From NCBI RefSeq assembly GCF_020497125.1, contig NC_059079.1, forward strand, positions 16,759,553 through 16,823,552: a DNA stretch of 64,000 bases, read 5' to 3'. The position numbers and the translations under genes were made by a program. Positions 1 through 60,213 of the stretch are shown here, one piece after another. The stretch comes from Mauremys mutica. Lineage: Eukaryota; Chordata; Testudines; Geoemydidae. Every line of letters begins with the position of its first letter. Within the stretch, counting starts at the first letter, position 1. Below the pieces are notes generated by a model. That model saw nothing but the letters and a program-made list of their open reading frames with translations, was not told the origin of the DNA and made no database searches.

Positions 1-131
1 GGGGTCTCAAACTTTAGGTGCTCAGCTTGGTGACACCTTAATAGGTCCTGGTTTTCAGAAAGTGCTGAGCACCCAATCCTCTGAAAATCAGGTCTCTTTA
101 AGCATCTTAAATTGGGCATCATAACTCATAA

Positions 132-250
132 TAAGGGTGACCAGATAGCAAGTTGCAAAATCGAAAAACTTTTTTTTCAGGGGATGAGGAAGGGGGATAG
201 AGTTGCATATATAAGACAAACCCCCTAACATCAGGATGTCAGGTCACCCT
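132..250. mobile_element. Short non-autonomous hAT-type MITE with 8-bp target duplication
   Basis: Inverted ends AAGGGTGACC and GGTCACCCT enclose 119 bp. The element is flanked on both sides by a perfect 8-bp duplication ACTCATAA (124-131 and 251-258). It lies in the DOCK7 intron below exon 469-700. Bases 1-110 hold another degenerate repeat with opposed GCTGAGCACC-like motifs. Confidence 0.75.
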
Positions 251-394
251 ACTCATAAGTCACTTTGGAAAAATCTTGGCGTTAGATATTTCTAGTATGT
301 ATCACTATGGATCCAGATGCCAGCATGTTTTATTTTGAGGATACATTGTATATTTGCATTCCTAAAATGTTGGAATGAATATGGGACTGTTTTA

Positions 395-48990
<48,596 letters not shown>

Positions 48991-49071
48991 CTAAGAGAAG
49001 CCAAGCCATGGGAGAGTTTTTAATGAGAAAAATCAAAAGCAAGTCTTATTTTCTACTGCACTTTTAATATA

Positions 49072-49260
49072 TGGAGATATACCTATCTCATAGAACGGGA
49101 AGGGACCCTGAAAAGTCATGGAGTCCAGCCCTGTGCCTTCACTAGCAGGACTGAGTACTGATTTTGCCCCAGATCCCTAAATACCCGCCCCCCCAAGAAT
49201 GGAACTCACAACCCTGAGTTTAGCAGGCCAATGATCAAATCACTGAGCTATCCCTCCCCC
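49072..49260 (-). mobile_element. Chelonian tRNA-derived SINE (Cry-I type), reverse
   Basis: Minus strand: GGGGGAGGGATAGCTCAGTG head and tail GAGATAGGTATATCTCC. It is closely related to 14682-14865, with an extra C run. Confidence 0.85.
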
Positions 49261-49960
49261 AGATTGACCTTTCAACTAAAACAGCAGCTTGGCCTATTGC
49301 CAGATTGCAGTTAGTCTTAACCAACATACAGCATGAAGCTAATTTTCACACCTCCTGGTATGTATATTATGCTAATCATTATAGTATCACTGACATTGCT
49401 TCTACCACATTTTCAGTAAGAGCTGGAAATTCATTAGTTTAACTCAGAAGTAAATCTCACATTTTATTACTGGTGGTCTGTCACTTTCTCTTTGATTACC
49501 CACAAATCTGGACTAACCACCAAAGGTCACTCTTTGTCTCAAGAGACACACAGAACTCATTTACCCTGGGGAATGCAAATACAGTTGCTAAATCAGTATA
49601 AACTGTGAAGAACACCCCCATAAAAGCTAACACTGTCTCCATGTAAATGTCTTCTCTCGGGAATGCAAAACATAATCTACTCTTCCTCCTCAAAGAGTCC
49701 CAGGGACTTATACTGAAGAATAAATTGGATTTGTTTGCTATGCACTAAATCCTGTAGTCTTTTCCCCAGCTCCCCGAAGGAGTTTTACTTGTGTAAGGTC
49801 TGTAGAACTTGCCCCAACCACAGCACCATAAATGGCAGATTCCAACACGTGGCTTGACAGCATGCGATCTCCAAAATGAATAGTGTTCCATACCCCTACA
49901 TGACCAGATAGTGTAGGCCCAAAAACGTGCCTGACCTGAAAATTGTTATAACCTAGATAG

Positions 49961-50035
49961 GGAACGTACTCTGAATTAAAATGAATGACTCCTCACAGTA
50001 TGAGGAGCCATTCATTTTAATACAAAGTACGTTCC
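49961..50035. repeat. 75-bp hairpin, 35-bp arms
   Basis: The arm beginning GGAACGTACTCTGAATTAAA is mirrored by an arm ending AATACAAAGTACGTTCC, 32 of 35 paired, around a 5-base loop CAGTA. It is followed by two copies of CAAACGGAAAAGTC. Origin unknown; perhaps a MITE or a transposon end. Confidence 0.75.
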
Positions 50036-50267
50036 CAAACGGAAAAGTCATTCTCAAACGGAAAAGTCTCCAAAATGAAAGCTACCTGCCTCTGTTGGTC
50101 TATTCGGCACTATATCCTGTTCTGTATAGGTTCTTACACCACACGTCTCATCATAGTATCTGAGTGCCTTCCAGCAGTGCACACCAACTCGTTTTTTTAA
50201 ATGCATATGCAAACTCCACCTTGCTAAGGGTTTTTGGGGGGACATAAGCTGGACCCACTGTCAACAC

Positions 50268-50460
50268 CCACAGAGTATGCCTACACTGCAATGTAAGCCC
50301 AGGTTCAGACTCAGGCTCGAGCCTAAATCCCTCTTCTATCTTGGACTCAGGCTCAGACACAGGGTCCTAGAACCACATGAGGATGGAGGGTTTGAGCTCA
50401 AGTCAAACTGGGACCCAGGGCTCAAACACTATTGCTTTGCAATGTAGACACCCTCCCCCA
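50268..50460. repeat. Palindromic repeat with TGCAATGTA-type ends
   Basis: ACACTGCAATGTAAGCCC on the left and CTTTGCAATGTAGACACCC on the right flank Cys-rich-looking GACTCAGGCTC motifs in both orientations. It lies just before the Harbinger-derived Myb frame. Confidence 0.45.
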
Positions 50461-50659
50461 GACTCAGGTCCTGGGAGTCCACCAAAAGTATCCCACAATC
50501 CCATGGGCCAACTTCCTCTGTCCTCAAGAATCACCAAGCGACTTAACGGAAATGGAAGCAAGCCCCCTTGCTGTAGTGCAGCAGCTCAGCAAGTCAGTGT
50601 TTAATTTAGTGTTTAATTCTTCCTGGTTTTTTTCTAACCGCTGAGCTGCAAACACACCT

Positions 50660-52533
50660 TTGGAGAACCTTCTGTGTTTGCAATGGAGACTGACCAGAAG
50701 CAGTCCTCCGCAAAGCACCCTGCTTCACGGTTGCGGGTGCACAACCAGATTGTGGTTAATATCAGGTGCGAGGCCAACAAAACAGTGGACAGCAGTAAGA
50801 GTACCAATAGCAAAGAAGCTGGCAGTGTTGGGAATTTACTGGACTGGTAACCCGTACAGGGAACAAATTAAGCAGCTCAGGACCACGTACCAGAAAACCA
50901 GGGACCAGAACTGCACCTCGGGCAACTCACAGACATCATGCCCATTTTATGAGGCATTTGACGAGGTGCTGGGCAGTACACTAAGCACAGAGCCAACGGT
51001 GCTGCATGATGACCTGGTTAGCAAGGATGGCGATCTGCTGGCCCCAGAATCCAGCATGGGAACTGATGGGAGCCAGCACCAGGTGCCGAATGAAGTTGGT
51101 GAAGTGACTCTGCTGCTGACACCAGTCCCAGAGGAAGCTTTGCCACAGGAGCAGCTGCAGCATATCCCAGGGCTGTACTCTGAGCCACTTTTTGATGCTC
51201 TCCTCCGCGCGCCTCCCCTCACTCCCCCACAAGGAACAGTCCACTGTGGAACTGGCATCAGAAACAGAAGCGGCCCCAGAGCCTGGTATGTTTATTAATA
51301 CAGAAATGGGAGGGATTTCCATTCTATGAACCAATGCAAAAGTTATTACAAGCCCTGGCTGGCAACATATATCTGCTGCTGATGGATTAATGCCAGCGTC
51401 TTGCTGTCCCCCCAGCCTACCCGTCCACTTCCACCATGTGGAATTGAAAATGGCAACTGGGAAATGCAAACAGTAAAAAAAGCCTTGAAAAGTGAATTTT
51501 TACTGGAAAGGCACAGATCTTTCCTGTTTGTTAAAAATAATAGCCTTACGTTGCCATGCCTGTAAGGACGCTACTCAGTAACCACTCAGCGGCGTAGCTG
51601 TAACATGCCGCCTGAAAACAGTGAACTGAGGGAGCCACGGACTGTGGAAATGTGTTCCATTTACAAATCTGTTTTGCAATTTTTAGGAAAATAAAAAGCA
51701 GCTGTGATTTTTAACTTACCATTGTCTCTGCACTTCTTTCACTGTGATGAACGCGGCTGTGTCCAGGGAGCTTCTGTGGTCTGAAGCTGCCCTCTCACAA
51801 TACACTGAAGTTCAGTTTTCAACAGTAACATTTCACGTCCTTGAAATTCCACAAGGATTTTTTTCTGCACTGACACTAAGTCTGTGTGTCTTGTCCTATT
51901 CCAAGGCCCTCTGCCCTCTACAGCCTGCAGCACCTTCACAGCTCCCCCACACTGCAGCAGAAGCCTGGGCCGATGCACCTTTACAGACCGTTCCAAGAGG
52001 AAGCGTTTCCATGATGAACTTGTGGTTGAAGTTCTGGACAGGGCCAACAAGCAGGCCCAGTACCAAAGACAGAGGGACTGACAGCGAGAGGAAAGGCATG
52101 GGCAAGAGGAGAGGGGAAAGACTCAGGCTGGCCACGCAGCTTGAGGACAAGGTTTCGGCGTGGGAGCAGGCACTTCCTGGAACAGGAATGGCAGCTAAGG
52201 GAGGATGCCAGAGCTCAGCAGAAAGAACTACTGGAGCAGCTGCTATCACTAATGGTCAAAAGACCACTGGCTCCTGTTGCACCTACACCACAGCCCGAGT
52301 CCCCTGCATGGTACCCTGGGATGCAGTCCAGGAAAATCTTGGACAACTCCATGCCTGGGTGGTCCACGCAGTCAGACCTCATGAGCAGCTGGGCAGGCCA
52401 ACTGTGTCCCATGCAGTCTTCCATACTGACCCCCTCCCCTTGGATGCCTCCACTCTCCTCCCCTGGTCCCAAGCAGACAGCAAACATGGAAGGAATGGAA
52501 AGGAGAATGGGGGCCGGGGACATGAAACAGTAG
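50660..52533 (+). pseudogene. PIF/Harbinger Myb/SANT-like accessory protein relic
   Basis: The first part (50660-51298) has a trihelix-like segment: REQIKQLRTTYQKTRDQNCT and SCPFYEAFDEVLG, then STEPTVLHDDLV, GDLLAPESS and LLLTPVPEEALP. This is the order of Myb/SANT-like proteins of turtle Harbinger elements. The second part (about 51916-52530) gives RCTFTDRSKRKRFHDELVVE and, in another frame, REDARAQQKELLEQLLSL. There is no ATG start in frame. Frame changes occur near 51235 and in the second part, and a TGA interrupts at about 52079-52081, so it is a broken relic. GTATGT at 51284 could be an old donor. The transposase relic lies convergently downstream. Confidence 0.65.
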
Positions 52534-53087
52534 TGGCTCTGACTTATAGACGGGTTGCATTTGTTCATGCACTTTTTTTGAGGTTCTGTTGTTACTGGTG
52601 TTTTGGTGTGGAAATGGCAGCTGGTCTGCCTGGCAAGGGGTTAATGTTGTACTTTTCTAATAATTGTTTATAAAGTGTATTGCAATCACTGCATCACCTC
52701 TTACAATGTGAATTTCAGATAATAAAGGTGAACACATGATCAGGGACAATTGGGAATTTGTATACCAACACTGTTTCTCAGTACAATTAGTTACATCAAT
52801 CCATACATCAATCACTTCCCTACATCAATTCATACTGTGAATCAGCCTTCCTCTAACCCCCATTTGATACCGTAAATGGTCAGGTCATTAATAAGTATAT
52901 TACATGGCAATCAACCCCCCAAGCTCTGAAACCCCTCTCAAGCCAATCAACCCCTGTCCCCCACAAGCACATTCATAAAAGCTACTATTCCCTCCTCTTC
53001 CACTGGCCCATGCAAGTCCCTATTGAGGCAACACAAAGCATCTCTAACTTCTATTGCCCGGGTGCATCCAGCTCCAGCTGTGGTAGG

Positions 53088-53345
53088 TCAACTTTGTGGC
53101 TGAGTGTACTGATCTTCCAGCACCAAACCGGTGGCAACAGACCTGTAGCAATCAGGGGTAGCCAGCTTCCAGATAGCTATAGCAACTCGTTTCTGGGGCG
53201 GCATGGCTGCCCTCAGACACACGTCTTTATGCTGGAGGGTTGGAGCAAGCTGCTCACAGAGCTCCAGAAGTGTAGTTTTCTTCATGCAAAAGCTCTGGAT
53301 TCACTGCTGGTCATCCCAGGTCTGCAAGAGGATGTTGTCCCCCAG
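53088..53345 (-). pseudogene. PIF/Harbinger transposase relic (HARBI1-like N-terminal segment)
   Basis: Minus-strand reading gives TTLLELCEQLAPTLQHKDVC and QKRVAIAIWKLATPDCYRSV, the conserved segment before the DDE domain in Harbinger transposases. An upstream codon is TGA (WDDQQ-stop-IQSFCMKK), where the family has Trp. The DDE catalytic core was not found. With the Myb relic on the plus strand this is the two-gene Harbinger layout, tail to tail. Confidence 0.7.
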
Positions 53346-53559
53346 ACTATGCTTATGGTCTACATAAGCACTGGTTTATGTAGGGGGCATCAGCAGATAT
53401 ACCAAGTGTATCTCTTTAACGCTTGTGCAAGTGGCTACATGTGGCATAGCTGTATGTAGTATGCTATTTGGATAATTAGGAATTCTTCCATGGACTGTAT
53501 ATAGCTGTACAGAAGGGTCAAGCTATTAAATAACTAACTAACTTGGTATGTATATAATG

Positions 53560-53760
53560 ATGTGCATCCAAAGACCTCAAAGCACTTCATGAAGGGTGAA
53601 TAAGTATTATTTTCTCCTTTTTACACACTGGGAAATTGAGGCACAGAAAGGTTTAATAACTGGGCCACGGTCAAGAATGAGTCAGTGACACAGCTGGGAA
53701 TAAAACTGAGGTTTCCTGATTCTCAGTCCAGAACCCTATCCATTGTACAATCCTGGTTCC
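53560..53760 (-). mobile_element. MIR-like (CORE) SINE relic
   Basis: CTCAAAGCACTTCATGAAGG, GGGAAATTGAGGCACAGAAA and GACACAGCTGGGAATAAAAC are reverse MIR-type motifs. Confidence 0.6.
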
Positions 53761-54001
53761 CCTAGGCACTACTAAAATAAACCTATGTGCAGGAAGGACA
53801 AAGGTTATTAGAGTTTCTGGTTGTTCTCAGGGGTAGCATAACAGGGGTAAAGTTAAGGTTGTTTGAATGATCATTTTATATAAACATACACACACACAAA
53901 AACAAACATTTGGGCTTAAAATGTGCTATCCTTCCTTCTGCCCTCCACCTGCACACTGGCAGCTTCAAACTTCATATACCCTAAGGTGAAGGGATGGTGA
54001 A

Positions 54002-54188
54002 GGGGGGAGGGATAGCTCAGTGGTTTGAGCATTGGCCTCCTAAACCCAGGGCTGTAAATTCAATCCTTGAGGGGGCCATTTAGGGATCTGGGGCAAAAAT
54101 CTGTCTGGGGATTGGTCCTGCTTTGAGCAGGGGGTTGGACTAGATAACCTCCTGAGGTCCCTTCCAACCCTGATATTCTATGATTCTA
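54002..54188 (+). mobile_element. Turtle tRNA-derived SINE with CR1-like tail
   Basis: GGGGGGAGGGATAGCTCAGT (A box), TTCAATCCTTGAGGGGGCC (B box) and CTCCTGAGGTCCCTTCCAAC end in TATTCTATGATTCT, the CR1-type 3' repeat. It differs from the other two copies in the tail. Confidence 0.85.
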
Positions 54189-55799
54189 AGGTGCACTGTC
54201 CCAGAGCACCTAACATTTGAACCAAAAGTTCTACCATTAAGTTACATGTGTGCACAGCTTGACAGAGCAGCTCTCATTTCCTCCCCATTTTTCTAAATTC
54301 CTCTCCCTCAAAACTAGTAGCAGGGAAAAACACATCACTGAACAATTGTGGCTGGAGACTGGCCACGCTGCACAATATATATCAGTACCATGCAGAATAA
54401 CTCAAAATATGTGATATATGTAAGGATTTAGTTATGGTTGTAGGGGAGATGCATAATTTGAATTTCCTGACTTCTATGCATATAAAATCTCAACCACTGT
54501 ACTCCAGTAATGTAGGTTTCTTATATTTAATAGAAGAAAAAAACTACTACCCACATGATTGAAGGACTTCATCCTGAAAAGCGCCAAAGGACCTACTGGA
54601 CACCTGCCAATACTACTGCACTCAGTGGGAACTGTGGGTGCTCCACATGTCTCCGGACTAAGCACAAGGTTAGGCTTAATAGTTTTTCCACTATGCCTCT
54701 TCAGATGCCTTGTACCGTGAAGATGTAAATAAACATAAAAGTCAAACCCAGAAGCCTAGTATTAGTCAAACCATCTGTGCAGCCAAAAATACTGTCTAGC
54801 ACCTGAGTAAACAGGCCAAACATAAATTCATGGTTATAAAGAGGAACTAGTTCATGTTAGACTACTGGCAGATACACGGAGAGTGCATTGTTTTAAGCTT
54901 TAGTTATTTGTGGGGTAAAAGGTGAAGAAAGAGGATGGAGAAGCAGAGATGAGCAACTCATCTATACAAAATAAGCACTAACCCAAATCCCACCAGAAGT
55001 TTAACTGAACCAGGACAGACTCTTTTATGAAGTTCTTAAAAGTTCACATAACTTTTCTTTTGCACTGTTTTTCCACTGTCACACACCTCTGCAGTCTTGG
55101 TTCTGGCCAGGAACAGGAACAATGCACAAGTGGCTGTTCTCATGGTATTTCCAATTTGACCCTGAGCAGAAGCACCGCACACTCAATGAACTTGTTTCTC
55201 CTAAGATTTCTGGACCACATATGCAGACCCAAGTAGTCTGGATAGTTCAGATAAGCTCTGGATGAGCATCTCAAATTTTGGTCACTTATCCAACCCAAAC
55301 CTCTAAACCTTATCATCTTAGGCCACACCACTCCCACTGAGATGAAGAACCTGTTTTATTGGTCCAATATTTGAGGCTACAGAGCTGGTTCAGTTTCAGA
55401 TGACCCTGAGGAAAATTGTGATGCAACCAAGAGATGACTACCGATGGCTTATCAGGACATTATTATACTTTGTTTATGACTCATCAACTCCACAGATCAT
55501 CTTGGTCTACAGCTGAAGTGAGGACAAATTACAAGAACACTGTGGTAAAAATCCCATGCCTCATCACATAGCCACATGTTTTGAAATCTTACACTGCAGT
55601 CACTCAAGAAGCAAAGGAAAAAGCCATGAAGTCCAAATCAGTGGACCTGTTTCAAGCCATTAGACAGTTTGATAAATTCTCAATGTCCCCATCTGGAAAG
55701 AGAGTTGAGTATTATTCACTCCAAGACAGCAAGAAATTTTTATTGTACTTTAGGATAAGATCGTTCTAATTCAGTCTGAACTTTGGTTTCTTTGGGAAC

Positions 55800-57130
55800 A
55801 CAGCCAGTGTCTTCTCTATTTAAGTTTTGGTCAGCTCCTCTCACCGAGGATCCAAAGGTGCTAGCAGATCTTTGGACAAACACCTGCATGTTCAACCTCT
55901 CTCCTTCCTGGCTGGTAAAGTCTAATGGAGAAATAATAGGCTAAAGAGATGTCAACAATTCTCTTTAGGTGGGAACAGTGCCAGCTTCTAGTAAAGAAGT
56001 GGTTAGTAGGCCTTTCCTCAAGAAGCCACATCTGGATATTGATAATCTTGCCAACAACAACCTTGGAGGTAAAATCCAGGCCTCACTGAAGTCAATGGCA
56101 AAATTTCCATTACTGGTCTCTAATCTTCCTTTATCTTTTTTAGAGACGGTGGTGTTGACACAACTCTGGGTGTCCCTGCACTTCTCAGATTTCTTTCACC
56201 CAGGTCAGTGCAAGTGCCAGAGTTCAGTAAAACTAGCAATAGAGAAGAACCAAGTAAGCGTCCACATTGTTCCTTTGAGACCGATCAGCTGCCTTTGATA
56301 CCACTGACTATGTTGTCTTGCATAGATGATCAAAATTGTACTTGAGTGTCTCCGTTCCTTTTTTCTGAAAGGACTCAGAAAGTAGTCTTAGGTGACTGCT
56401 CATCTGGCCCAAGGATTCTCACATACCTTGTCATCCCCACCTCTTCAATGTGTACATGAGGCTGTTGCGGTGCTATGGATTTCCAGTATTCAGTTGACAC
56501 TTTACATCTCTGGTCTATCAGACCCAGTTGGTGAAGTTAATCAATTTACCACACTGTCTTGCTGGGACTGAGTCTTAGATGAGGTCAAACTGTCTGAAAC
56601 TCAATCCAGACTGAGATTATGCTGGTAAAATGCAGGAACCAACCAGAAGAAATGGCAGAGTTGATAACAGTTCCCTCCACTGGGGCAGGCTGCCACTGCT
56701 TTGTTACTCCAGCTCGGAATCTGGGGGTCCTGTTGTTGGGTCCAAGTAGCTGCAGTGGCCTGAGGGTCCTTCTGTATGTCCAGCCAGCCAAGAATTTTTC
56801 TTGGCATTTACACTTGGCCAGAAGGTTGCAAAATGTTCCTTCTGATGTGAACCTTGGCCATGAAATGACTGGCATTACAGCAGAGATGGAGACAGCCCAT
56901 GAAGGGCAGCCTTATTCAGCATGTGACCCAGTACTCATTGAAGTCAATGGAATACCTTCCATTGATATTGACTTCAGTGGCCACTGGATCAGGCCCTTAT
57001 AGCTCAGGTTTTCAATACTGATGTCTCAAAATATGTACAGTGATGCCTGCCCTGAGATCCACCTACAATAGTTCACCCCATGTCTCAAGAGACCTCCAAT
57101 GTTCCAGCTTGGTTAGCTTGACCCATATTT
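55800..57130 (+). mobile_element. L2/CR1-group LINE reverse transcriptase relic
   Basis: The fragment VVSRPFLKKPHLDIDNLANN followed by VSNLPLSFLETVV echoes the RT start of this LINE group. Later pieces ETQSRLRLCW and TPARNLGVLLL match the downstream KTE and LGV blocks. It is frameshifted, and a palindromic AAGTCAATGGC repeat interrupts it near 56070-56105. Boundaries are approximate. Confidence 0.5.
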
Positions 57131-57376
57131 AAAGCATATCAATTTTTGCTGATCCCTGGCATAGTTGCTCAAGACATACTTCGTTCCATTTTGATCCCTA
57201 AAGTCAGATTCTGCCATCCTTACTCACAGCAAGCAGTACCTTACTCTGCAAGTAACCCCATTGAAATTAATATGGATAAAATGCTACTCACGGACTAAGC
57301 TGCTACTTAGTGTGAGTAAAGGTGGTATAACCTGGCCCCTAGATAAGAGGCTGTACATCAGGTACAACATATAGAT

Positions 57377-58063
57377 CAGTGGTCCCCAACCTTTTTGTGG
57401 CCAGTAGCACGTTCATGTTTTCAGAAGAGTGTGGCGGGCGCCAACAATTTTTCAAGGCTTATTTTGTATTTGTACATTAAATAATACAAAAAACATCATA
57501 TTTAATATTCTTCCCACTCTGGGTTGAAATAATATGTATGTTGTCTCTTATTTGAACCACTCATTTTAGAGCAAAATGTTAAAAAAATAATAAATTGCAA
57601 AGCACAAGAAAACAGCAGTATCAGTGCAGGAAGAATACTCACATACAGGGCTGGCTCCAGGCACCAGTGGAGCAAGCAGGTGCCTGTGTCAGCACATGCT
57701 ATGGGGCAGCATTTGGTCCATTCTGCAGAGGCGGAGCGGGGTTTTTTTGTTTGTTTGTTTGTTTTTTGGGTTGATTTTTTTGGTGGCAGTTCTGGGCAGT
57801 GCAGGGAGAAGCCTGAGAGAAGCTGTGCAGCCTGCAACCCCGGAGTACTCTGTCCCCAGCAGGCAGGGGGCCCTGGCATCTCTCCCCTGCTGGGCAGTAG
57901 GCGGGCCTCGCGCCTGCCGGGGACAGAGAACACCGGCGCCTGCAGCCCTGGAGTTCTCTGGCCCCGGCAACCGCAGAGCCGCAGCTTCTTTCCCCTGCTG
58001 AGCACTAGGCAGGCGCACATAAATGCCCCGGCGGGCGCCATGGCGCCACGTTGGAGACCACTG
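57377..58063. mobile_element. hAT element, 687 bp, with 8-bp target duplication
   Basis: The ends CAGTGGTCCCCAACC and GTTGGAGACCACTG are inverted. ATATAGAT and ATATCGAT flank it (7 of 8). A nested CAGGGCTGGCTCCAGG segment starts at about 57652. The GC-rich interior gives long frames on both strands that are not genes. Confidence 0.75.
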
Positions 58064-58721
58064 ATATCGATAAACTGCAGCTCCTACAATGCAGGCAATA
58101 CAAAAGAAATCACTCGGCGCTGGCTCTTTTCCAGGGCCGGGCCAATAAAGTCTTTATCTTCCTGAATCAAGCACATCACTTGTAACTAAATACTGTGCAT
58201 ATATTTTTAATCTGCCCATACACACACACCACTTGCCTGCTTAACTAAGATACCAGTTTGATTGATTGGGTTTATATAAACTATTACCCATTACATTGGT
58301 GTATTTGTGCCACTGAAGTTCAGGCTGTCAGCACCTGCATTATAAAACCCTATTTCAAAGGTTTGTAACTCTACCGCAACAGAGACAGTCAAGCTTCTTT
58401 CCTTAAAGCTCCATTATTCTTCACTGTTATATTCCCTTAAAAACTTGAAAATAAAATTTTGTTTCCTATTGACTTTGTCCTTCTCTACATGGCAAACATA
58501 GTATTTTACTCTAGTTTAGTGCTCTTCCAGCCAAAACATGGCCCCTTCCTGTTTGTTTCCCTCTCTGTGCATCTGTAGTATCATTGGTTATGATACAAAT
58601 GTGTGCACAGCTCTGGATATAAGAGGACATATCCTCAGCTTGAGTAAATGGGCACAACTCCATTAAGGCCAATTCAGTGCTCCCATTTACTCTAGCTAAG
58701 GATCTGACTCATGATTTATAC

Positions 58722-60213
58722 CAGGGGTCTCAGACACGAGTTATTTCCTGCGACCGGCCATAGGCGCCAACTCCACCGGCAGCCAAGCTCCCCTCACCCC
58801 TGGCTCCTCCGAGCGCGCCGCGTCACCGCTCCTCCGCCTACCTCCCAGCGCTTTCTGCCGTCAAACAGCTTGGGACTTTCCAGGAGGGAGGGGGGAGGAG
58901 CGGGGATGCAGCGCGCTCAGGGGAGGAGGCAGAGAAGAGGCGGGGCTGGGATTTGGGGAAGGGGTTGGAATGGGGGCGGGGAAGGGGTGGGAAGAGGGGG
59001 GGCCTCATGGACTAGACAAGCAGTCTGAGGTATGAAGTTCAGCATGTATGATTCTTTCCTGTGAGTAGTTGGGAAGAATGTTTGTTAAAAGTGGCAACAT
59101 ATTTTGTATGAATAGTTACTTTTAAAAGTTCCTGCCATTACAGCTATGTTGATAGACCAGGGGTGGGCAAACTTTTTGGGCCGAGGACCATATCTGGGTG
59201 GGGAAATTGTATGCGGGGCAGGGAGTTGGGGTGCAGGAGGGAGTGCGGGGGGTAGGAGGGGGTGCGGTGTGCAGGAAGAGGCTCAAGGCAATGGATTGGG
59301 GCAGAGGAGGTGTGGGGAGCATATGAGGGGGCTCAGGGAAGGGGGTTGGGGTGCAGGAGGGGTGCGGAGTGGAGGAGGGGGCTCAGGGCAGGGGGGCAGG
59401 AGGGGTGCGGACTGCGGGAGGGGGCTCAGGGCAGGGGTTAGGGTGCACAGGGGTGCAGGGTGCAGCAGGGAGCTCAGGGCAGGGGTTTGGGGTGCAGGGT
59501 GCAGCAGGGGGCTGGGGTGCAGGAGGGGTGTGGGGTGCAGGAGGGGGCTCAGGACAGGGAGTTGAGGTGCAGGAGGGGTGCAAGGTGCGGGCAGGGAGTT
59601 GGGGGGCGGGGTGCAGGAGGGGTTCAGGCTCCAGGGTGGCAGCTGCATGCACTGGGGCCAGGGCAGACTCCCTGCATGCCTGCCCTGTCCCCAGCCCCTT
59701 GTACCTCCCCCGAAGCTCCCATTGGTTCTGGTTCCCCGTTCCTGGCCAATGGGAGCTGCGGGGGGTGGTACCTGAAGGCAAGGGCAATGCTCGGAGCCCT
59801 CTGCCCCGGGGCCACAAGGTCCTGGTGCCGTCTGCTTCTCAGAGCGGCGCAGGGCCCATGGTCCCACGGGGGGGGGCAATCCTGCAGGCCAGATCCAAAG
59901 CCCTGACGGGCCGGATCCAGCCCACGGATCGTAGTTTGCACACCCCTGTGATAGACTGTTAGTGTAGATCATCATTAGTGTTACTGACCACATAAGGGGA
60001 ATAGTTACAGGTGTTTGTATTTCATTAAAACCCCTCTTCGCATTAGTTTTAAAAAACGTAATACATTGACTTTTAACAGCATACTATATTACTCTTTTTC
60101 ATTTTTGACTATCCTTTTGTATCATTGTATGAAAAGGTTTCAGTGATGCGGCCCTTGGGCCAATGTACTAGTCCTCATGTGGCCCTCATGGTGATTTGAG
60201 TTTGAGATCCCTG
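58722..60213. mobile_element. hAT element, about 1.5 kb, with perfect 8-bp target duplication, host to a second hAT
   Basis: The ends CAGGGGTCTCAGAC and GTTTGAGATCCCTG are inverted (12 of 14). ATTTATAC flanks both sides (58714-58721 and 60214-60221). A separate hAT is inserted at 59158-59948. No transposase frame is recognised. Confidence 0.8.
59158..59948. mobile_element. Nested hAT element (791 bp) with perfect 8-bp duplication and minisatellite core
   Basis: The ends CAGGGGTGGGCAAACT and AGTTTGCACACCCCTG are inverted. TGATAGAC flanks both sides (59150-59157 and 59949-59956). The interior 59200-59640 is an array of GGGGTGCAGGAGGG-like units. It lies wholly inside the 58722-60213 element, so it is younger. 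Confidence 0.85.

Noticed and set aside
57502..58165. Frames of 109-179 codons on both strands
   Set aside because: GC-rich interior of a hAT element bounded by inverted ends and a target duplication; no transposase motif.
59146..59993. Gly-rich and Pro-rich frames up to 236 codons
   Set aside because: Products of the GGGGTGCAGGAGGG array in the nested hAT.
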